Assembly: GCF_025698545.1 (NCBI RefSeq)
Contig: NC_068567.1
Span: 744,001-808,000, forward strand
From: Gossypium raimondii
Lineage: Eukaryota > Streptophyta > Magnoliopsida > Malvales > Malvaceae
DNA length: 64,000 nt
Reading direction: 5' to 3'
Part shown: positions 10,899-23,462 of the stretch, one piece after another
Numbering within the stretch: position 1 is the stretch's first letter
Layout of the letters: each line of letters opens with the position of its first letter
Made by a program: the position numbers and the translations under genes
The notes under the pieces: model-generated
The model's input: only the letters and a program-made list of their open reading frames with translations
Database searches by the model: none
What the model was told of the DNA's origin: nothing

Positions 10899-12462
10899 AT
10901 GGCGATGTGTTCCGAAGACAGAATCAGCAGTTTCCCGGATTATATTCTTTGTCATATTTTGTCTTTCCTTCCTATTAAAGAAGCAGTTCGAACCTCTATT
11001 ATTTCAACCAAGTGGAGATACCTCTTTGCTTCAATTTCTACCATTGAATTTGATCGTTGTTTACTGAGTGGTTTGACTGACAGAAATGTTGACAGCTTCA
11101 AGAACTTTGTTGATAGGTTATTGAAATTCCCCGATCAGGTAAGTTTAGATTGCTTTAGGCTAAGTGATGGGATTTCATGGAATGATGAAGATCATGATTT
11201 TGATGTTTCTGGTTGGATATTTGCTGCATTGTGCCGTCGTGTTAAGGAAATTGATTTTCACTTAGATTATCTTGGGGATGTTCTCACTTTACCAGCTGTT
11301 TTATTCACTTACCACTCACTGGTGACACTGAAATTGAATGCAGAAGGTTCTAAGATTGAGGTCCCATCTGACGTTTGTTTAGGGAATCTGAAGACTTTGC
11401 AGCTTAGAAACTCGGTAGTTGACGGTGATTCCATTCATAGGTTAATTTCCAATTGCCATGTCTTAGAAGATTTGGCTTTTATTGAATGTTTTCTTGCGTA
11501 TGCAGGGGCGCTCAATATCCAAACTCCTTCTCTTAAGAGATTGGTTTTAGATTTTGATGTGGTAGAATACAGAGATTTCAATTATGTGGTGGTGATTAAT
11601 GCTCCAAATCTTGTTTATTTTCAATATACTGACGCAGTAGCTGAAGGCTATGCTTTGAGTAACATGAAGTCTCTAGAAAAATCCGATATTAGCATCTATC
11701 GGTTTGATTCCAGTGATTGTGAAACAAGTGCAACCCATCTTATTCAAGGAATTTGCACTGTGCGGTCTCTGAGTTTAACCATTGATGAAGTGGTTAGAAA
11801 ACTTAGTATTCATGTGTGATTTTCCTTTTAACATCATATAATTTAACATTATATAATAGCCTCAAGTTTTTGTGTGTGCAGATTTTCCGAACGTGTCGAC
11901 TTCCTATATTTCACAACCTTATTGAATTCGAATATCGTGGTCTTGGTTTTAATGGGAGAGAAACTTGGCTTGTGGAGTTTCTACATTGTGCGCCTAATCT
12001 AAATACGCTTACCCTTAATTTTCTGGTATGAAGTCTTTTTCTGAGTACGTGTATTCGTTGCGATTGATTGTTTTAGTGTCAGTTATATTCATAATTACGA
12101 TGAACTTAAAAGAAATCGAAAGCATGTTTGGGATCAACTAAATTCATGGTACAAACCAAGTAACTTTTCTAAGTTTTCTTCTCTTGTCATGAGTTTAGGT
12201 TGTTGCGGAAACTCAATGGAAGGTTTTACTTATGGAAGTTCCTTCTTGTTTGTCTTTGCACCTCAAGGAGATTAAAATTTTGAACTTTAAGGGAGACACG
12301 CGAATGTTTGAAATGATTAGTTATTTCTTGGATAATGCTATGGTCCTGGAAAAGCTCATGATAGGAATGGAATCCCTGTCTGAGACACAACAATCGATTG
12401 TCTTCAACCAATTATTGCAGTTACCAAAGAGTTCAAAGAAATGTCAAGTTGTGATTTTCTAG
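10899..12462 (+). CDS. F-box/LRR/FBD protein, gene 3 (intact, 440 aa)
   Basis: Exons 10,899-11,813, 11,882-12,025 and 12,199-12,462 join in phase 0 to 440 aa. The F-box is at about residues 5-50 (EDRISSFPDYI, ILSFLPIKEAVR). LRR segments follow (LISNCHVLEDLAFIEC, NAPNLVYFQY), and exon 3 gives the FBD-type end (SCLSLHLKEIKILNF, SETQQSIVFNQLLQLP, SSKKCQVVIF). The exon 3 type (SLSETQQS) differs from gene 1 (NATRASKA), so the family has two exon 3 lineages. The in-frame stop seen 15 bases before ATG in other copies is CAG here, but this is the first in-frame ATG. Expected role: SCF substrate receptor, target unknown. Confidence 0.85.
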
Positions 12463-12759
12463 TACTGTTTTATGTTATGGTTAGAACTGATCAGTGTCTG
12501 GTTTGGCTTTGTATAGATGTGTTGTTTGAAATATACATTTAGTGTTAATATCCTATACATTCACTAATAGCAATACTGAATATCTGATAGTTGGTTTATA
12601 TATGTATGTGTATGTATATTTATGGGTATATATATGTATTGTAGCCAAAAATAGCCTTTGAAATTGATATGTAGCCCATGATTGGAAAAATAGAAACATA
12701 TTTTAATTTGTAAGAAACAATCGTATGATATACCTTACACAACAAGCTCTGATAGGAAG

Positions 12760-13060
12760 AACATCGGATTGATTTGGAACTATTTGAGAACAAGAAAAAG
12801 GGGAGCTCCCTAGTTATGGGGATTTGTACATTCTTACCAACAGCAAAGAAGGCTTCCATTGTTCCTGTTGTAGGCTGATTTGGTTCAACACAGGCCATTG
12901 AAGATGAAGGTTTGAGAACTAGAGATTTTAGCCTGCTAGAATGCTGGAATTTAGCTTCCTTGAGACTGAAATGATGTTTAAGATCCCTTGATTTGACTAT
13001 GGAACTCACACCATTGACACCAATGCTTGCGCCTTACAGGTCAGTCGGTGTTGATAATAT
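12760..13060 (-). pseudogene. Antisense exon fragment of a plastid-protein-like gene
   Basis: On the minus strand an open exon runs from about 13,060 to 12,833 and ends in a good splice donor (GTAAGAATGT). It encodes a Ser/Lys-rich, transit-peptide-like sequence (SIGVNGVSSIVKS, then SSRLKSLVLKPSSSMACV and NQPTTGTMEAFFAV). I do not recognise the protein. More decayed copies lie at about 17,440-17,660, 22,030-22,260 and 31,660-31,860, and in reverse orientation at 28,740-28,925, 32,740-32,960, 34,020-34,220 and 37,430-37,560. This copy has the cleanest frame. The downstream exons of the source gene are absent, so it is a captured fragment that travels with the F-box unit. Confidence 0.5.
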
Positions 13061-13249
13061 CCAACTCTAAACTCGTCTCTCTGGTGCATTCCTCTGTCAA
13101 AATATCATCTGAAAGTTTCAGTGTTGCGTGAAAGAAATTTGGTGAAATTATCATGAAATGAGTGAGGTACTTCTACTAAAAAAATGAGTAAATTAATCCT
13201 GTAGTATGAAGATGAAAGAGCAAAATAACCATCCCATTAAGAAAGAAGC

Positions 13250-13625
13250 TTTAAGTAACGGTAAAGACAGCGATGTCGTGCCCAAGAGAACCTAGCTCGG
13301 ATACGAGATTGAAGAACAAATAGCTGACAAACGGAAAAATAAAATAAAATAAAAAGAACAAAGGGATGATGATTTATTCAATGAAATGATTTATTCAATG
13401 AAATGAGTGCATATTTATAGGCTTAGCAAAGACCTATTTTTAGGCAAAATAAATTCACTAAAAATTTAGTAACAGCCAAACAAATAAGTAAAAAATAGCT
13501 AACAAATAAATAGCGAAAATATGATGATAGACTTGGTCAATAAATGACCACGTGTTGATGTTGATATCTTCAATAGTTAGCATCCGCATAACCGAATAAA
13601 GAAGGACGAAAAACAATCCCATACT
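13250..13625 (-). mobile_element. Copia LTR fossil joined to a pol remnant
   Basis: On the minus strand, the stretch from about 13,572 (TGTTGAAGA in the sister copy) to about 13,250 has an LTR layout with a cctataaata box near 13,420. It abuts a short remnant of copia RNase H (13,573-13,625) of the kind seen at 8,131-8,888. It is probably an LTR of a second copia family that came to lie within or against the first. It is broken and incomplete. The sister copy is at 17,880-18,300. Confidence 0.6.
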
Positions 13626-13733
13626 CATAATAATGGTGAACGCCATGATTGCGACACATGAAAGTAAAGCCTGCAACCAATTATTGCGGTTACTAAAGAG
13701 TTCAAAGAAATGTCAAATTATAGTACTAAATTA

Positions 13734-15566
13734 TCAGATTCTTGTGAAATGTAAATTTGGTTTTTAGTTAAACTATTTTAATTTAATAGAGGTTTGGATT
13801 TTGTTTTTGCATTTTTGTATCTTTCTTCTCTTATTTGCTAGCAACTTCATTTAATTATTTAAAAGTTTTCATTTAAATTATTAATCAACTAAAATAATTG
13901 ATGTATAATTTTTTATTGTGCTCGCTTGTACGAATCAACAGCTATTATTCTTTTTTTTCCTCAGTATTTTCATAGAGCTCGCTAGACTTAAAAAAAAAAA
14001 AACATCACAGTAACCTACATAAAATAATACCAAGAAGCCCCTTTACTGTAATATAACATCGACAAGAGGCTGAAGATCCCTGTCAAGCAAATTGTACTCT
14101 CATATGCTCCTATAATATTCACAATACATAATGACATAAATTCCATGAAAGTCCATATACTAAGAGTCAAATTTATTTACATTTTTATTTTCATAAAGTA
14201 GGTTGGATAAAATTGAATTTAACATTTTTGGTTTTTCATCGATTAAATAAATGTTTTTAGAATCAAACTAGATCGTTCGGTTGAAAATTTAATTGATTGC
14301 AGTATTGGTCTGAAGATAAAGGTTAAATCGATTGACCTGTGAAGTGAAACAAATAACCAAGTTTAGAAAAATCGGTGAATTTTCTCTATTCTTTAAATAA
14401 TTTATTTTTTATTTTACGATTTTTTTTAAACAAATAACCAATCTTAAACCTCCCGCCAATGCAAGTCCGGTCTGCCTTTAATCGTCGACAGTGTATGATA
14501 GTAAGACTGTATATCGGAGAGACAATACACATCTCCTTTGCGTGCTAGATGGTCCAGATTTAATGAATCGCTAACTATTGAAGAGAGGAGAAATTGTTAT
14601 CTCTAATGTTTCCAACCTTGTGAATTCAGGTAATGCTTCCTCTTATCTATTATCTTACTATGAACATGTCTGCAAATGGTAAGAGTTGGCTGATGGACAT
14701 AGGTAATCTGCATATGTAATGTAAGTTCTTGAAATGTGATCATCACAGAAGTTAAAAACTTAGGTCCTTGACACTATGGCTTTTCTAGTCTAATATGAGA
14801 AATGGATTGTCCAATATCATGTTAATTATGCATCTTAGATAGCAAAGGCTAGTTGGATCGGGATATTGATCTGAAATAAGAGATTGGATTGTCTGACTCT
14901 AGAAATGGTATGAACCAGTTAAACCAACCGTTGGAGTAAAAATCTTGAAAATCTTATTGGAACTTATCATAGGCCAAAGTTAGGTTCAATCAAGTTTTTG
15001 TAATAACCTAAACTCACAAGAGAAGAAAAAGAGAAATGTTATCGTAATTGTAAATATCGAAAATAATCAATTACAATAAATACGAGTATTTAAACATAAT
15101 TTCATACTAAATCGAGAATAAGTGTCTTTAAATTAGACACACGCATTATGTCTTGTTCTTTTCTTCAGGAGATGCTGCGGGTTACATACTTCACACTCGA
15201 TCAATTAAAAAAAGACATGAAGGAATAGTACAGGTAATAACTTTGAGATTTACTTTGTACATGTATTATATTGCACATTAGGTAAAAGTTAAGGGATCAA
15301 TTTTGATATTAACCCTAAATCTTATATAAAGCTAAGAAAGTACGGCATTAATAAGTTTTTTGTATCTCAAGCGGATTCTACCAAAGGTAAGAGCTTTCCT
15401 TATCTTCCTTCCACAAATCCGAGTCGGTGGCTGTCACCGCCACCCACGGCCGCCATCAGAGTTCGAAGCCAGACATAAGCTAGTGAAGCGGAACCACAAA
15501 ACAAAAGCGAAAAACTCTCCGGTTCCTATCGCCGGCCGTCGGACAGGTCTGCAGTTTTCTTATCTT
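13734..15566. other. Spacer before F-box gene 4
   Basis: Same layout as 8,988-10,898: gaagataaaggtt block near 14,310, antisense CNL relic 14,625-14,850, antisense F-box exon 3 relic 14,960-15,140, tatataaa near 15,331, then the GC-rich leader. An open frame continues upstream of the ATG to about 15,360 but holds no ATG. Confidence 0.7.
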
Positions 15567-17080
15567 ATGGCGATGTGTTCCGAAGACAGAATCAGTAGTT
15601 TACCGGATCATATTCTTTGTCATATTTTGTCTTTCCTTCCTCTTAAAGAAGCAGTTCGAACCTCTGTTATTTCAACCAAGTGGAGATACCTCTTTGCTTC
15701 AATTTCTACCATTGAATTTGATGATAGTTTACTGAGTGGTTTGACTGACAGAAATGTTGACAGCTTCAAGAACTTTGTTGATAGGTTATTGAAATTCCCC
15801 GATCAGGTAAGTTTAGATTGCTTTAGGCTAAGTGATGGGATTTCATTGAATGATGAAGATCATGATTTTGATGTTTCTGGTTGGATATGTGCTGCATTGT
15901 GCCGTGGTGTTAAGGAAATTGATTTGTTCTTAGATTATTTTGGGTGTGTTCTCACTGTACCAGCTGTTTTATTCACTTGCCACTCACTGGTGACACTGAA
16001 ATTGAATGCAGAATGTCGTAAGATTGATGTCCCATCTGACGTTTGTTTAGGAAATCTGAAGACTTTGCAGCTTAGAAACACTGTAGTTGACGGTGATTCC
16101 ATTCATAGGTTAATTTCCAATTGCCATGTCTTAGAAGATTTGGCTTTTATTGAATGTCATCTTATGTATGCAAGTGCGCTCAATATCAAAACTCCTTCTC
16201 TTAAGAGATTGGTTTTAGATTTGGATGTGGTAGAATACGGAGATTTCAATAATGTGGTGGTGATTAATGCTCCAAATCTTGAAAAAGCCGATATTAGCAT
16301 CTATCTGTTTGGTTTCAGTGATCGTGAAACAAGTGCAACTCATCTTATTCAAGGAATTATTCAAGGAATTTGCACTGTGCGGTCTCTGAATTTAACCATT
16401 AATGACCTGGTTAGTAAACTTAGTATTCATGTGTGATTTTCCTTTTTAACATCATATAATTTAACATTATATAATAGCCTCAAGTATTTTTGTGTGCAGA
16501 TTTTCCGAACGTGTCGACTTCCTATATTTCACAACCTTATTAAATTTGAATATGGTGTTCTTGGTTCTAATGGGAGAGAAACTTGGCTTGTGGAGTTTCT
16601 ACATTGTGCGCCTAATCTAAATACGCTTACCCTCAATTTTCTGGTATGAAGTCTTTTTCTGAGTACGTGTATTCGTTGCGATTGATTGTTTTAGTGTCAG
16701 TTATATTCGTAATTACGATAAACTTAAAAGAAATCGAAAGCATGTTTGGGATCAACTAAATTCATGGTACAAACCAAGTAACTTTTCTAAGTTTTCTTCT
16801 CTTGTCATGAGTTTAGGTTGTTGTGGAAACTCAATGGAAGGTTCTACATATGGAAGTTCCTTCTTGTTTGTCTTTGCACCTCAAGGAGATTAAAATTTTG
16901 AACTTTAAGGGAGACATGCGAATGTTTGAAATGATTAGTTATTTCTTGGATAATGCTATGGTCTTGGAAAAGCTCATGATAGGAATGAAATCCCTGTCCG
17001 AGACACAACAATCGATTGTCTTCAACCAATTACTGCAGTTACCTAAGAGTTCAAAGAAATGTCAAGTTGTGATTTTCTAG
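15567..17080 (+). CDS. F-box/LRR/FBD protein, gene 4 (423 aa, internal in-frame deletion)
   Basis: Exons 15,567-16,430, 16,500-16,643 and 16,817-17,080 give 423 aa in phase 0. The F-box (EDRISSLPDHI, ILSFLPLKEAVR), LRR region and FBD end are all present. Compared with gene 3, a 63-base in-frame deletion removes 21 residues of the LRR region (NAPNL runs straight into EKADIS). A 12-base tandem duplication adds IQGI (HLIQGIIQGICT). The next gene (20,149) shares the deletion but not the duplication, so the two are sister copies. The open frame extends upstream without an ATG, so the conserved MAMCSEDR start is used. Role as for the other SCF F-box receptors. Confidence 0.83.
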
Positions 17081-17879
17081 TACTGTTTTATGTTATGGCT
17101 AGAACTGATCAGTGTCTGGTTTGGTTTTGTATAGATGTGTTGTTTGAAATATACATTTGGTGTTAATATCCTATACAGTCACTAATGGCAATACTGAATA
17201 TCTGATAGTTGGTTTATATATGTATTTGTGAATGTATATTTATGGGTATATATATGTATTGTAGCCAAAAATAGCCTTTGAAATTGATATGTAGCCCATG
17301 ATTGGAAAAATAGAAACATATTTTAATTTGTAAGAAACAATCGTATGATATACCTTACACAACAAGCTCTGATAGGAAGAACATCAGATTGATTTGGAAC
17401 TATTTGAGAAGAAGAAAAAGGGGAGCTCTCTAGTTATGGTGATTTGTACATTCTTACCAACAACAAAGAAGGCTTCCATTGTTCCTGTTATAGGCTAGCA
17501 TTGGTTCAACACAGGCCATTGAAGATGAAGGTTTGAGAACTTGAGATTTTAGCCTGCTAGAATGCTGGAATTTAGCTTCCTTGAGACTGAAATGATGTTT
17601 AAGATCCCTTGATTTGACAATGGAACTCACACCATTGACTTCAATGCTTGCGCCTTACAGGTCAGTCAGTGTTGAGAATATCCAACTCTAAACTCGTCTC
17701 TCTGGTGCATTCCTCTGTCAAAATATCATCTGAAAGTTTCAGTGTTGCGTGAAAGAAATTTGGTGAAATTATCATGAAATTATGAGTGAGGTACTTTTAC
17801 TAAAAAAAAGAGTAAATTAATCCTGTAGTATGAAGATTAAAGAGCAAAATAATCATCCCATTAAGAAAAAGGCTTTAAG

Positions 17880-18300
17880 TAACAGTAAAGACAGCGATGT
17901 CGTGCCCAAGAGAACCTAGCTCGGATACGAGATTGAAGAACAAATAGCTGACAAACGGAAAAATAAAATAAAATAAAAAGAACAAATAACTAACAGGAAG
18001 AATAAGACGCAAAGGGATGATGATTTATTCAATGAAATGAGTGCATATTTATAGGCTTAGCAAAGACCTATTTTTAGGCTAAACAAATTCACTAAAAATT
18101 TGGAAACAGCCAAACAAATAAGTAAAAAATAGCTAACAAATAAATAGCGAAAATATGAGGATAGACTTGGTCAATAAATGACCACGTGTTGACTTGGTCA
18201 ATAAATGACTACGTGTTGATGTTGATATCTTCAACAGTTAGCATTCGCATAACCGACTAAAGAAAGTCGATCAGAAAGATAAAAAACAATCCCATACTCA
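17880..18300 (-). mobile_element. Copia LTR fossil and pol remnant, second copy
   Basis: This is the duplicate of 13,250-13,625: an LTR-like stretch on the minus strand (TATA-like cctataaata near 18,045), then a short RNase H remnant (about 18,236-18,300) next to the F-box exon 3 fragment. It contains an extra short duplication around gacttggtcaataaatgac (18,164-18,215). It is broken. Sharing the same borders as the copy at 13,250 shows it was copied with the unit. Confidence 0.6.
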
Positions 18301-18400
18301 TAATAAGGGTGGATGCCATGATTGCAACACATGAAAGTAAAGCCCGCAACCAATTATTGCGGTTACTAAAGAGTTCAAAGAAATGTCTAATTGTAGTACT

Positions 18401-20148
18401 AAATTATCAGATTCTTTTGAAATGCAAATTCGGTTTTGAGTCAAACTATTTTAATTTAATAGAGGTTTGGATTTTGTTTTTGCATTTTTGTATTTTTCTT
18501 CTCTTATTTGCTAGCAACTTCATTTAATTACTTAAAATTTTTCATTTAAATTATTATTCAGTTAAAATAATTGATGTATGATTTTTTATTGTGCTCGCTT
18601 GTACGAATCAACAGCTATTTTTTTCCCTCAATTTTTCATAAAAATTAAGATCCCTGTCAAGCAAATTGTACTCTAATATGCTCCTATAATATTCACAATA
18701 CATAATGACATAAATTTTTGGTAGAATTAACATTAAAGTCTATATACTAAGAGTTAAATTCATTTACATTTTCATTTTCATAAAGTAGGTTGGATAAAAT
18801 TAAATTTAATATTTTGGTTTTTCATCGATTAAATAAATGTTTTTAGATTCAAACTAGATCGTTCGGTTGAAAATTTAATTGATTGCAGTATTGGTCTGAA
18901 GATAAAGGTCAAATCGATTGACCTATAAAGTGAAACAAATAATCAAGTTTAGAAAAATCGGTGAATTTTCTCTATTCTTTAAATAATTTATTTTTTATTT
19001 TATGATTTTTTTTAAACAAATAACCAATCTTAAACCTCTCGCCAATGCAAGTCCGGTCTGCCTTTAATCGTCGACAATGTATGATAGTAAGACTGTGTAT
19101 CGGAGAGACGATACACATCTCCTTTGCGTGGCAGATGGTCCAGATTTAATGAATCGCTAACTATTGAAGAGAGGAGAAATTGTTATCTCTAATGTTTCCA
19201 ACCTTGTGAATTCAGGTAATGCTTCCTCTTACCTATTATCTTACTATGAACATGTCTGCAAATGGTAAGGGTTGGCTGATGGACATAGGTAATCTGCATA
19301 TGTAATGTAAGTTCTGGAAATTTGATCATCACAGAAGTTAAAAACTTAGGTCCTTTACGCTATGGCTTTTCTAGTCTAATATGAGAAATGCATATCAGGT
19401 TAATTATGCATCTTAGATAGCAAAGGCTTGTTGGATCGGGATATTGATCTGAAATAAGAGATTGGATTGTCTGACTTTAGAAATGGTATGAACCAATTGA
19501 ACCGACCGTTGGAGTAAAAATCTTGAAAATCTTATTAGAACTTATCCTAGGCCAAAGTTGGGTTCAATCAAGTTTTTGCAATAACCTAAACTCACAAGAG
19601 AAAGAACAAGAGAAATGTTATTGTAATTGTGAATATCGAAAATAATCAATTACAATAAATACGAGTATTTAAACAAAATTTCATAATAAATCGAGAATAA
19701 GTGTCTTTAAATTGGACACACGCATTATGTCTTGTTCATTTCTTCAGGAGATGATGCGGGTTACATACTTCACAGTTGATCAATTAAGAAAAGACATGAA
19801 GGAATAGTACAGGTAATAACTTTGAGATTTACTTTGTACATGTATTATATTTCACATTGGGTAAAACTTAAGGGATCAATTTTGATATTAACCCTAAATC
19901 TTATATAAACCTACGAAAGTACGGCATTAACAATAAGTTTTTTGTATCTCTAGCAGCTTCTGCCAAAGGTAAGAACTTTCCTTTTCTTCCTTCCACAGAT
20001 CCGAGTCGGTGGCTGTCACCGCTACCCACGGCCGCCATCAGAGTTCGAAGCCAGACATAAGCTAGTGAAGCCAAACCACAAAACAAAAGCGAAAAACTCT
20101 CCGGTTCCTATCGCCGGCCGTCGGACAGGTCTGCAGTTTTCTTATCTT
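18401..20148. other. Spacer before F-box gene 5
   Basis: Repeats the unit layout: gaagataaaggtc block near 18,898, antisense CNL relic 19,212-19,425, antisense F-box exon 3 relic 19,545-19,700, tatataaa near 19,901 and the GC-rich leader (19,970-20,148). No gene is seen. Confidence 0.7.
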
Positions 20149-21574
20149 ATGGCGATGTGTTCCGAAGACAGAATCAGTAGTTTACCGGATCATATTCTTT
20201 GTCATATTTTGTCTTTCCTTCCTCTTAAAGAAGCAGTTCGAACCTCTATTATTTCAACCAAGTGGAGATACCTCTTTGCTTCAATTTCTACCATTGAATT
20301 TGATCGTTGTTTACTGAGTGATTTGACTGACAGAAATGTTGACAGCTTCAAGAACTTTGTTGATAGGTTATTGAAATTCCCCGATCAGGTAAGTTTAGAT
20401 TGCTTTAGGCTAAGTGATGGGATTCCATGGGATGGTGAAGATCATGATTTTGATGTTTTTGGTTGGATATGTGCTGCATTGTGCCGTGGTGTTAAGGAAA
20501 TTCATTTGTACTTAGATTATTTTGGGTATGTTCTCACTGTACCAGCTGTTTTATTCACTTGCCACTCACTGGTGACACTGAAATTGAATGCAGCATGTCG
20601 TAAGATTTATGTCCCATCTGACGTTTGTTTAGGGAATCTGAAGACTTTGCAGCTTAGAAACTCGGTAGTTGACGGTGATTCCATTCATAGGTTAATTTCC
20701 AATTGCCATGTCTTAGAAGATTTGGCTTTTATTGAATGTCATCTTGTGTATGCAAGTGCGCTCAATATCAAAACTCCTTTTCTTAAGAGATTTGTTTTAG
20801 ATTTAAATGTGATAGAATTCGGAGATTTCAATAATGTGGTGGTGATTAATGCTCCAAATCTTGAAAAAGCCGATATTAGCATCTATCTGTTTGGTTCCAG
20901 TGATCGTGAAACAAGTGCAACCCATCTTATTCAAGGAATTTGCACTGTGCGGTCTCTGAATTTAACCATTGATGACGTGGTTAGTAAACTTAGTATTCAT
21001 GTGTGATTTTCCTTTTAACATCATATAATTTAACATTATATAATAGCCTCAAGTATTTTTGTGTGCAGTTTTTCCGAACGTGTCGGCTTCCTATATTTCA
21101 CAACCTTATTGAATTTGAAATATTTCACAACCTTATTGAATTTGAATATGGTGGTCTTGGTTCTAATGGGAGAGGAACTTGGCTTGTGGAGTTTCTACAT
21201 TGTGCGCCTAATCTAAATACGCTTACCCTCAATTTTCTGGTATGAAGTCTTTTTCTGAGTACGTGTATTCGTTGCGATTGATTGTTTTAGTGTCAGTTAT
21301 ATTCATAATTACGATAAACTTAAAAGAAATCGAAAGCATGTTCGGGATCAACTAAATTCATGGTACAAACCAAGTAACTTTTCTAAGTTTTCTTCTCTTG
21401 TCATGAGTTTAGGTTGTTGTGGAAACTCAATGGAAGGTTCTACATATGGAAGTTCCTTCTTGTTTGTCTTTGCACCTCAAGGAGATTAAAATTTTGAACT
21501 TTAAGGGAAACATGCGAATGTTTGAAATGATTAGTTATTTCTTGGATAATGCTATGGTCTTGGAAAGCTCATGA
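20149..21574 (+). CDS. F-box/LRR/FBD protein, gene 5 (394 aa, frameshifted C-terminus)
   Basis: Exons are 20,149-21,000, 21,069-21,239 and 21,413-21,574. The F-box and LRR regions are complete. It shares the 63-base deletion of gene 4 (NAPNLEKADIS). Exon 2 carries a 27-base tandem duplication that repeats IFHNLIEFE in frame. In exon 3 one A is missing in the ggaaaagctc run (ggaaagctc near 21,563-21,570). The frame then ends in TGA at 21,572-21,574 and the last ~34 residues of the FBD domain are lost. The protein could still bind SKP1 but its C-terminus is altered, so it is either a decaying gene or a shortened functional variant. The remaining exon 3 sequence continues unread to about 21,675. 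Confidence 0.75.
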
Positions 21575-22454
21575 TAGGAATGAAATCCCTGTCCGAGACA
21601 CAACAATCGATTGTCTTCAACCAATTATTGCAGTTACCTAAGAGTTCAAAGAAATGTCAAGTTGTGATTTTCTAGTACTGTTTTATGTTATGGCTAGAAC
21701 TGATCAGTGTCTGGTTTGGTTTTGTATAGATGTGTTGTTTGAAATATACATTTAGTGTTAATATCCTATACATTCACTAATAGCAATACTGAATATCTGA
21801 TAGTTGGTTTATATATGTATGTGTATGTATATTTATGGGTATATATATGTATTGTAGCCAAAAATAGCCTTTGAAATTGATATGTATCCCATGATTGGAA
21901 AAATAGAAACATATTTTAATTTGTAAGAAACAATCGTATGATATACCTTACACAACAAGCTCTGATAGGAAGAACATCAGATTGATTTGGAACTATTTGA
22001 GAACAAGAAAAAGGGGAGCTCTCTAGTTATGGGGATTTGTACATTCTTACCAACAACAAAGAAGGCTTCCATTGTTCCTGTTATAGGCTAGCTTTGGTTC
22101 AACACAGGCCATTGAAGATGAAGGTTTGAGAACTTGAGATTTTAGCCTGCTAGAATGCTGGAATTTAGTTTCCTTGAGACTGAAATGATGTTTAAGATCC
22201 CTTGATTTGACTATGGAACTCACACCATTGACACCAATGCTTGCGCCTTACAGGTCAGTCAGTGTTGATAATATCCAACTCTAAACTCGCCTCTCTGGTG
22301 CATTCCTCTGTCAAAATATCATCTGAAAGTTTCAGTGTTGCGTGAAAGAAATTTGGTGAAATTATCATGAAATGAGTGAGGTACTTCTACTAAAAAAATG
22401 AGTAAATTAATCCTGTAGTATGAAGATTAAAGAGCAAAGTAATCATCCTAATAA

Positions 22455-23268
22455 GGGTCGGTTCTTTATTACTTTTGAAAAGTGCTTTTAAAAAGTATTG
22501 TGGAGAAGTACTTTTGAGAAATGCTTTTAAAAAGTGCTTTTGAAAAAAAATTACTTTTGAAAAATTTGAGTGTTTGGTATTACTATCAAAAAGTGATTTT
22601 GAAAAATAAAATGTCTATTATAGATATGATATTATAAAATAATAAATATGTATTTAAATAATGTTTAAATTAGTTAATATTATAATATTTTAGCAAAATT
22701 ATAAAAATAATTTATTATAACTTATTGTTAACATTTTAATATATAATATTAATTTTAAATATTTCTAAATAATTAATATTTATTATTTATTAAATTTAAT
22801 TAGAATATATAAAGTATATTTAAATATTTAAATATAATAATTAAATATTTATAATTAGATATTGACATAATTGTATTATTTTAAAATTTATTTTTATTTT
22901 TAATTAATGCTTTTAACATATTTATATTATTTTATTTAAAATATATTTGAATATATAACTCATATTAGATATTAATATAACATAGAAAACAGAAATTTAA
23001 CAAATTAAAATATTACATATATTTGAATTAAAGTTTTAAAAGGAATAATATTTATATACTAAATATAAATACTAAAATTTTAGAAGAAGACAAAGTTTAA
23101 AAATATAAATAGAAGTCAAAAGCACTTTTGGCAGATGGGGAAGTTAAAATTAAAAGTGTTTTTTTAAGTTGAAATTTTTTCTAAAATGATGTCTGTTCTT
23201 TATTGTTTTTCAGGGAAAAATATTTTTACTTGTAAAAGCTCATCTGAAAAGCAATAAAAAATACAGTC
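22455..23268. mobile_element. Harbinger-like MITE (814 bp) with TAA target duplication
   Basis: Both sister units (for example 13,236-13,255) read ccattaagaaag here. This copy is interrupted by 814 bases flanked by TAA (22,452-22,454 and 23,269-23,271). The ends form imperfect inverted repeats (gggtcggttctttatta at the left; reversed right end gactgtattttttattg). The inside is very AT-rich and non-coding. The TAA duplication suits PIF/Harbinger. It is unique to this unit, so it inserted after the duplication. Confidence 0.65.
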
Positions 23269-23462
23269 TAAGAAAGAAGCTTTAAGTAACAGTAAAGACA
23301 ATGTTGTCGTGGGTGGTCATCAATGGTGGTAGGTTGGCTGGTGGGATCACCATAAAGAGTGGAGACATGATTATGGTTGGTCATCAACATGGATGTATTT
23401 ATCAAACAATTTATTTATATTTAACACTTAACTTTTAATAATAGACAAAATAAATTTTTAAA

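Noticed and set aside
13458-13676. Small minus-strand membrane-like open frame
   Set aside because: It lies across the copia LTR fossil and a pol remnant; the hydrophobic look comes from the AT-rich LTR.
15360-15566. 69-residue N-terminal extension of F-box gene 4
   Set aside because: The frame is open but has no ATG. Other copies have an in-frame TAG 15 bases before the conserved ATG, so the extension is leader sequence.
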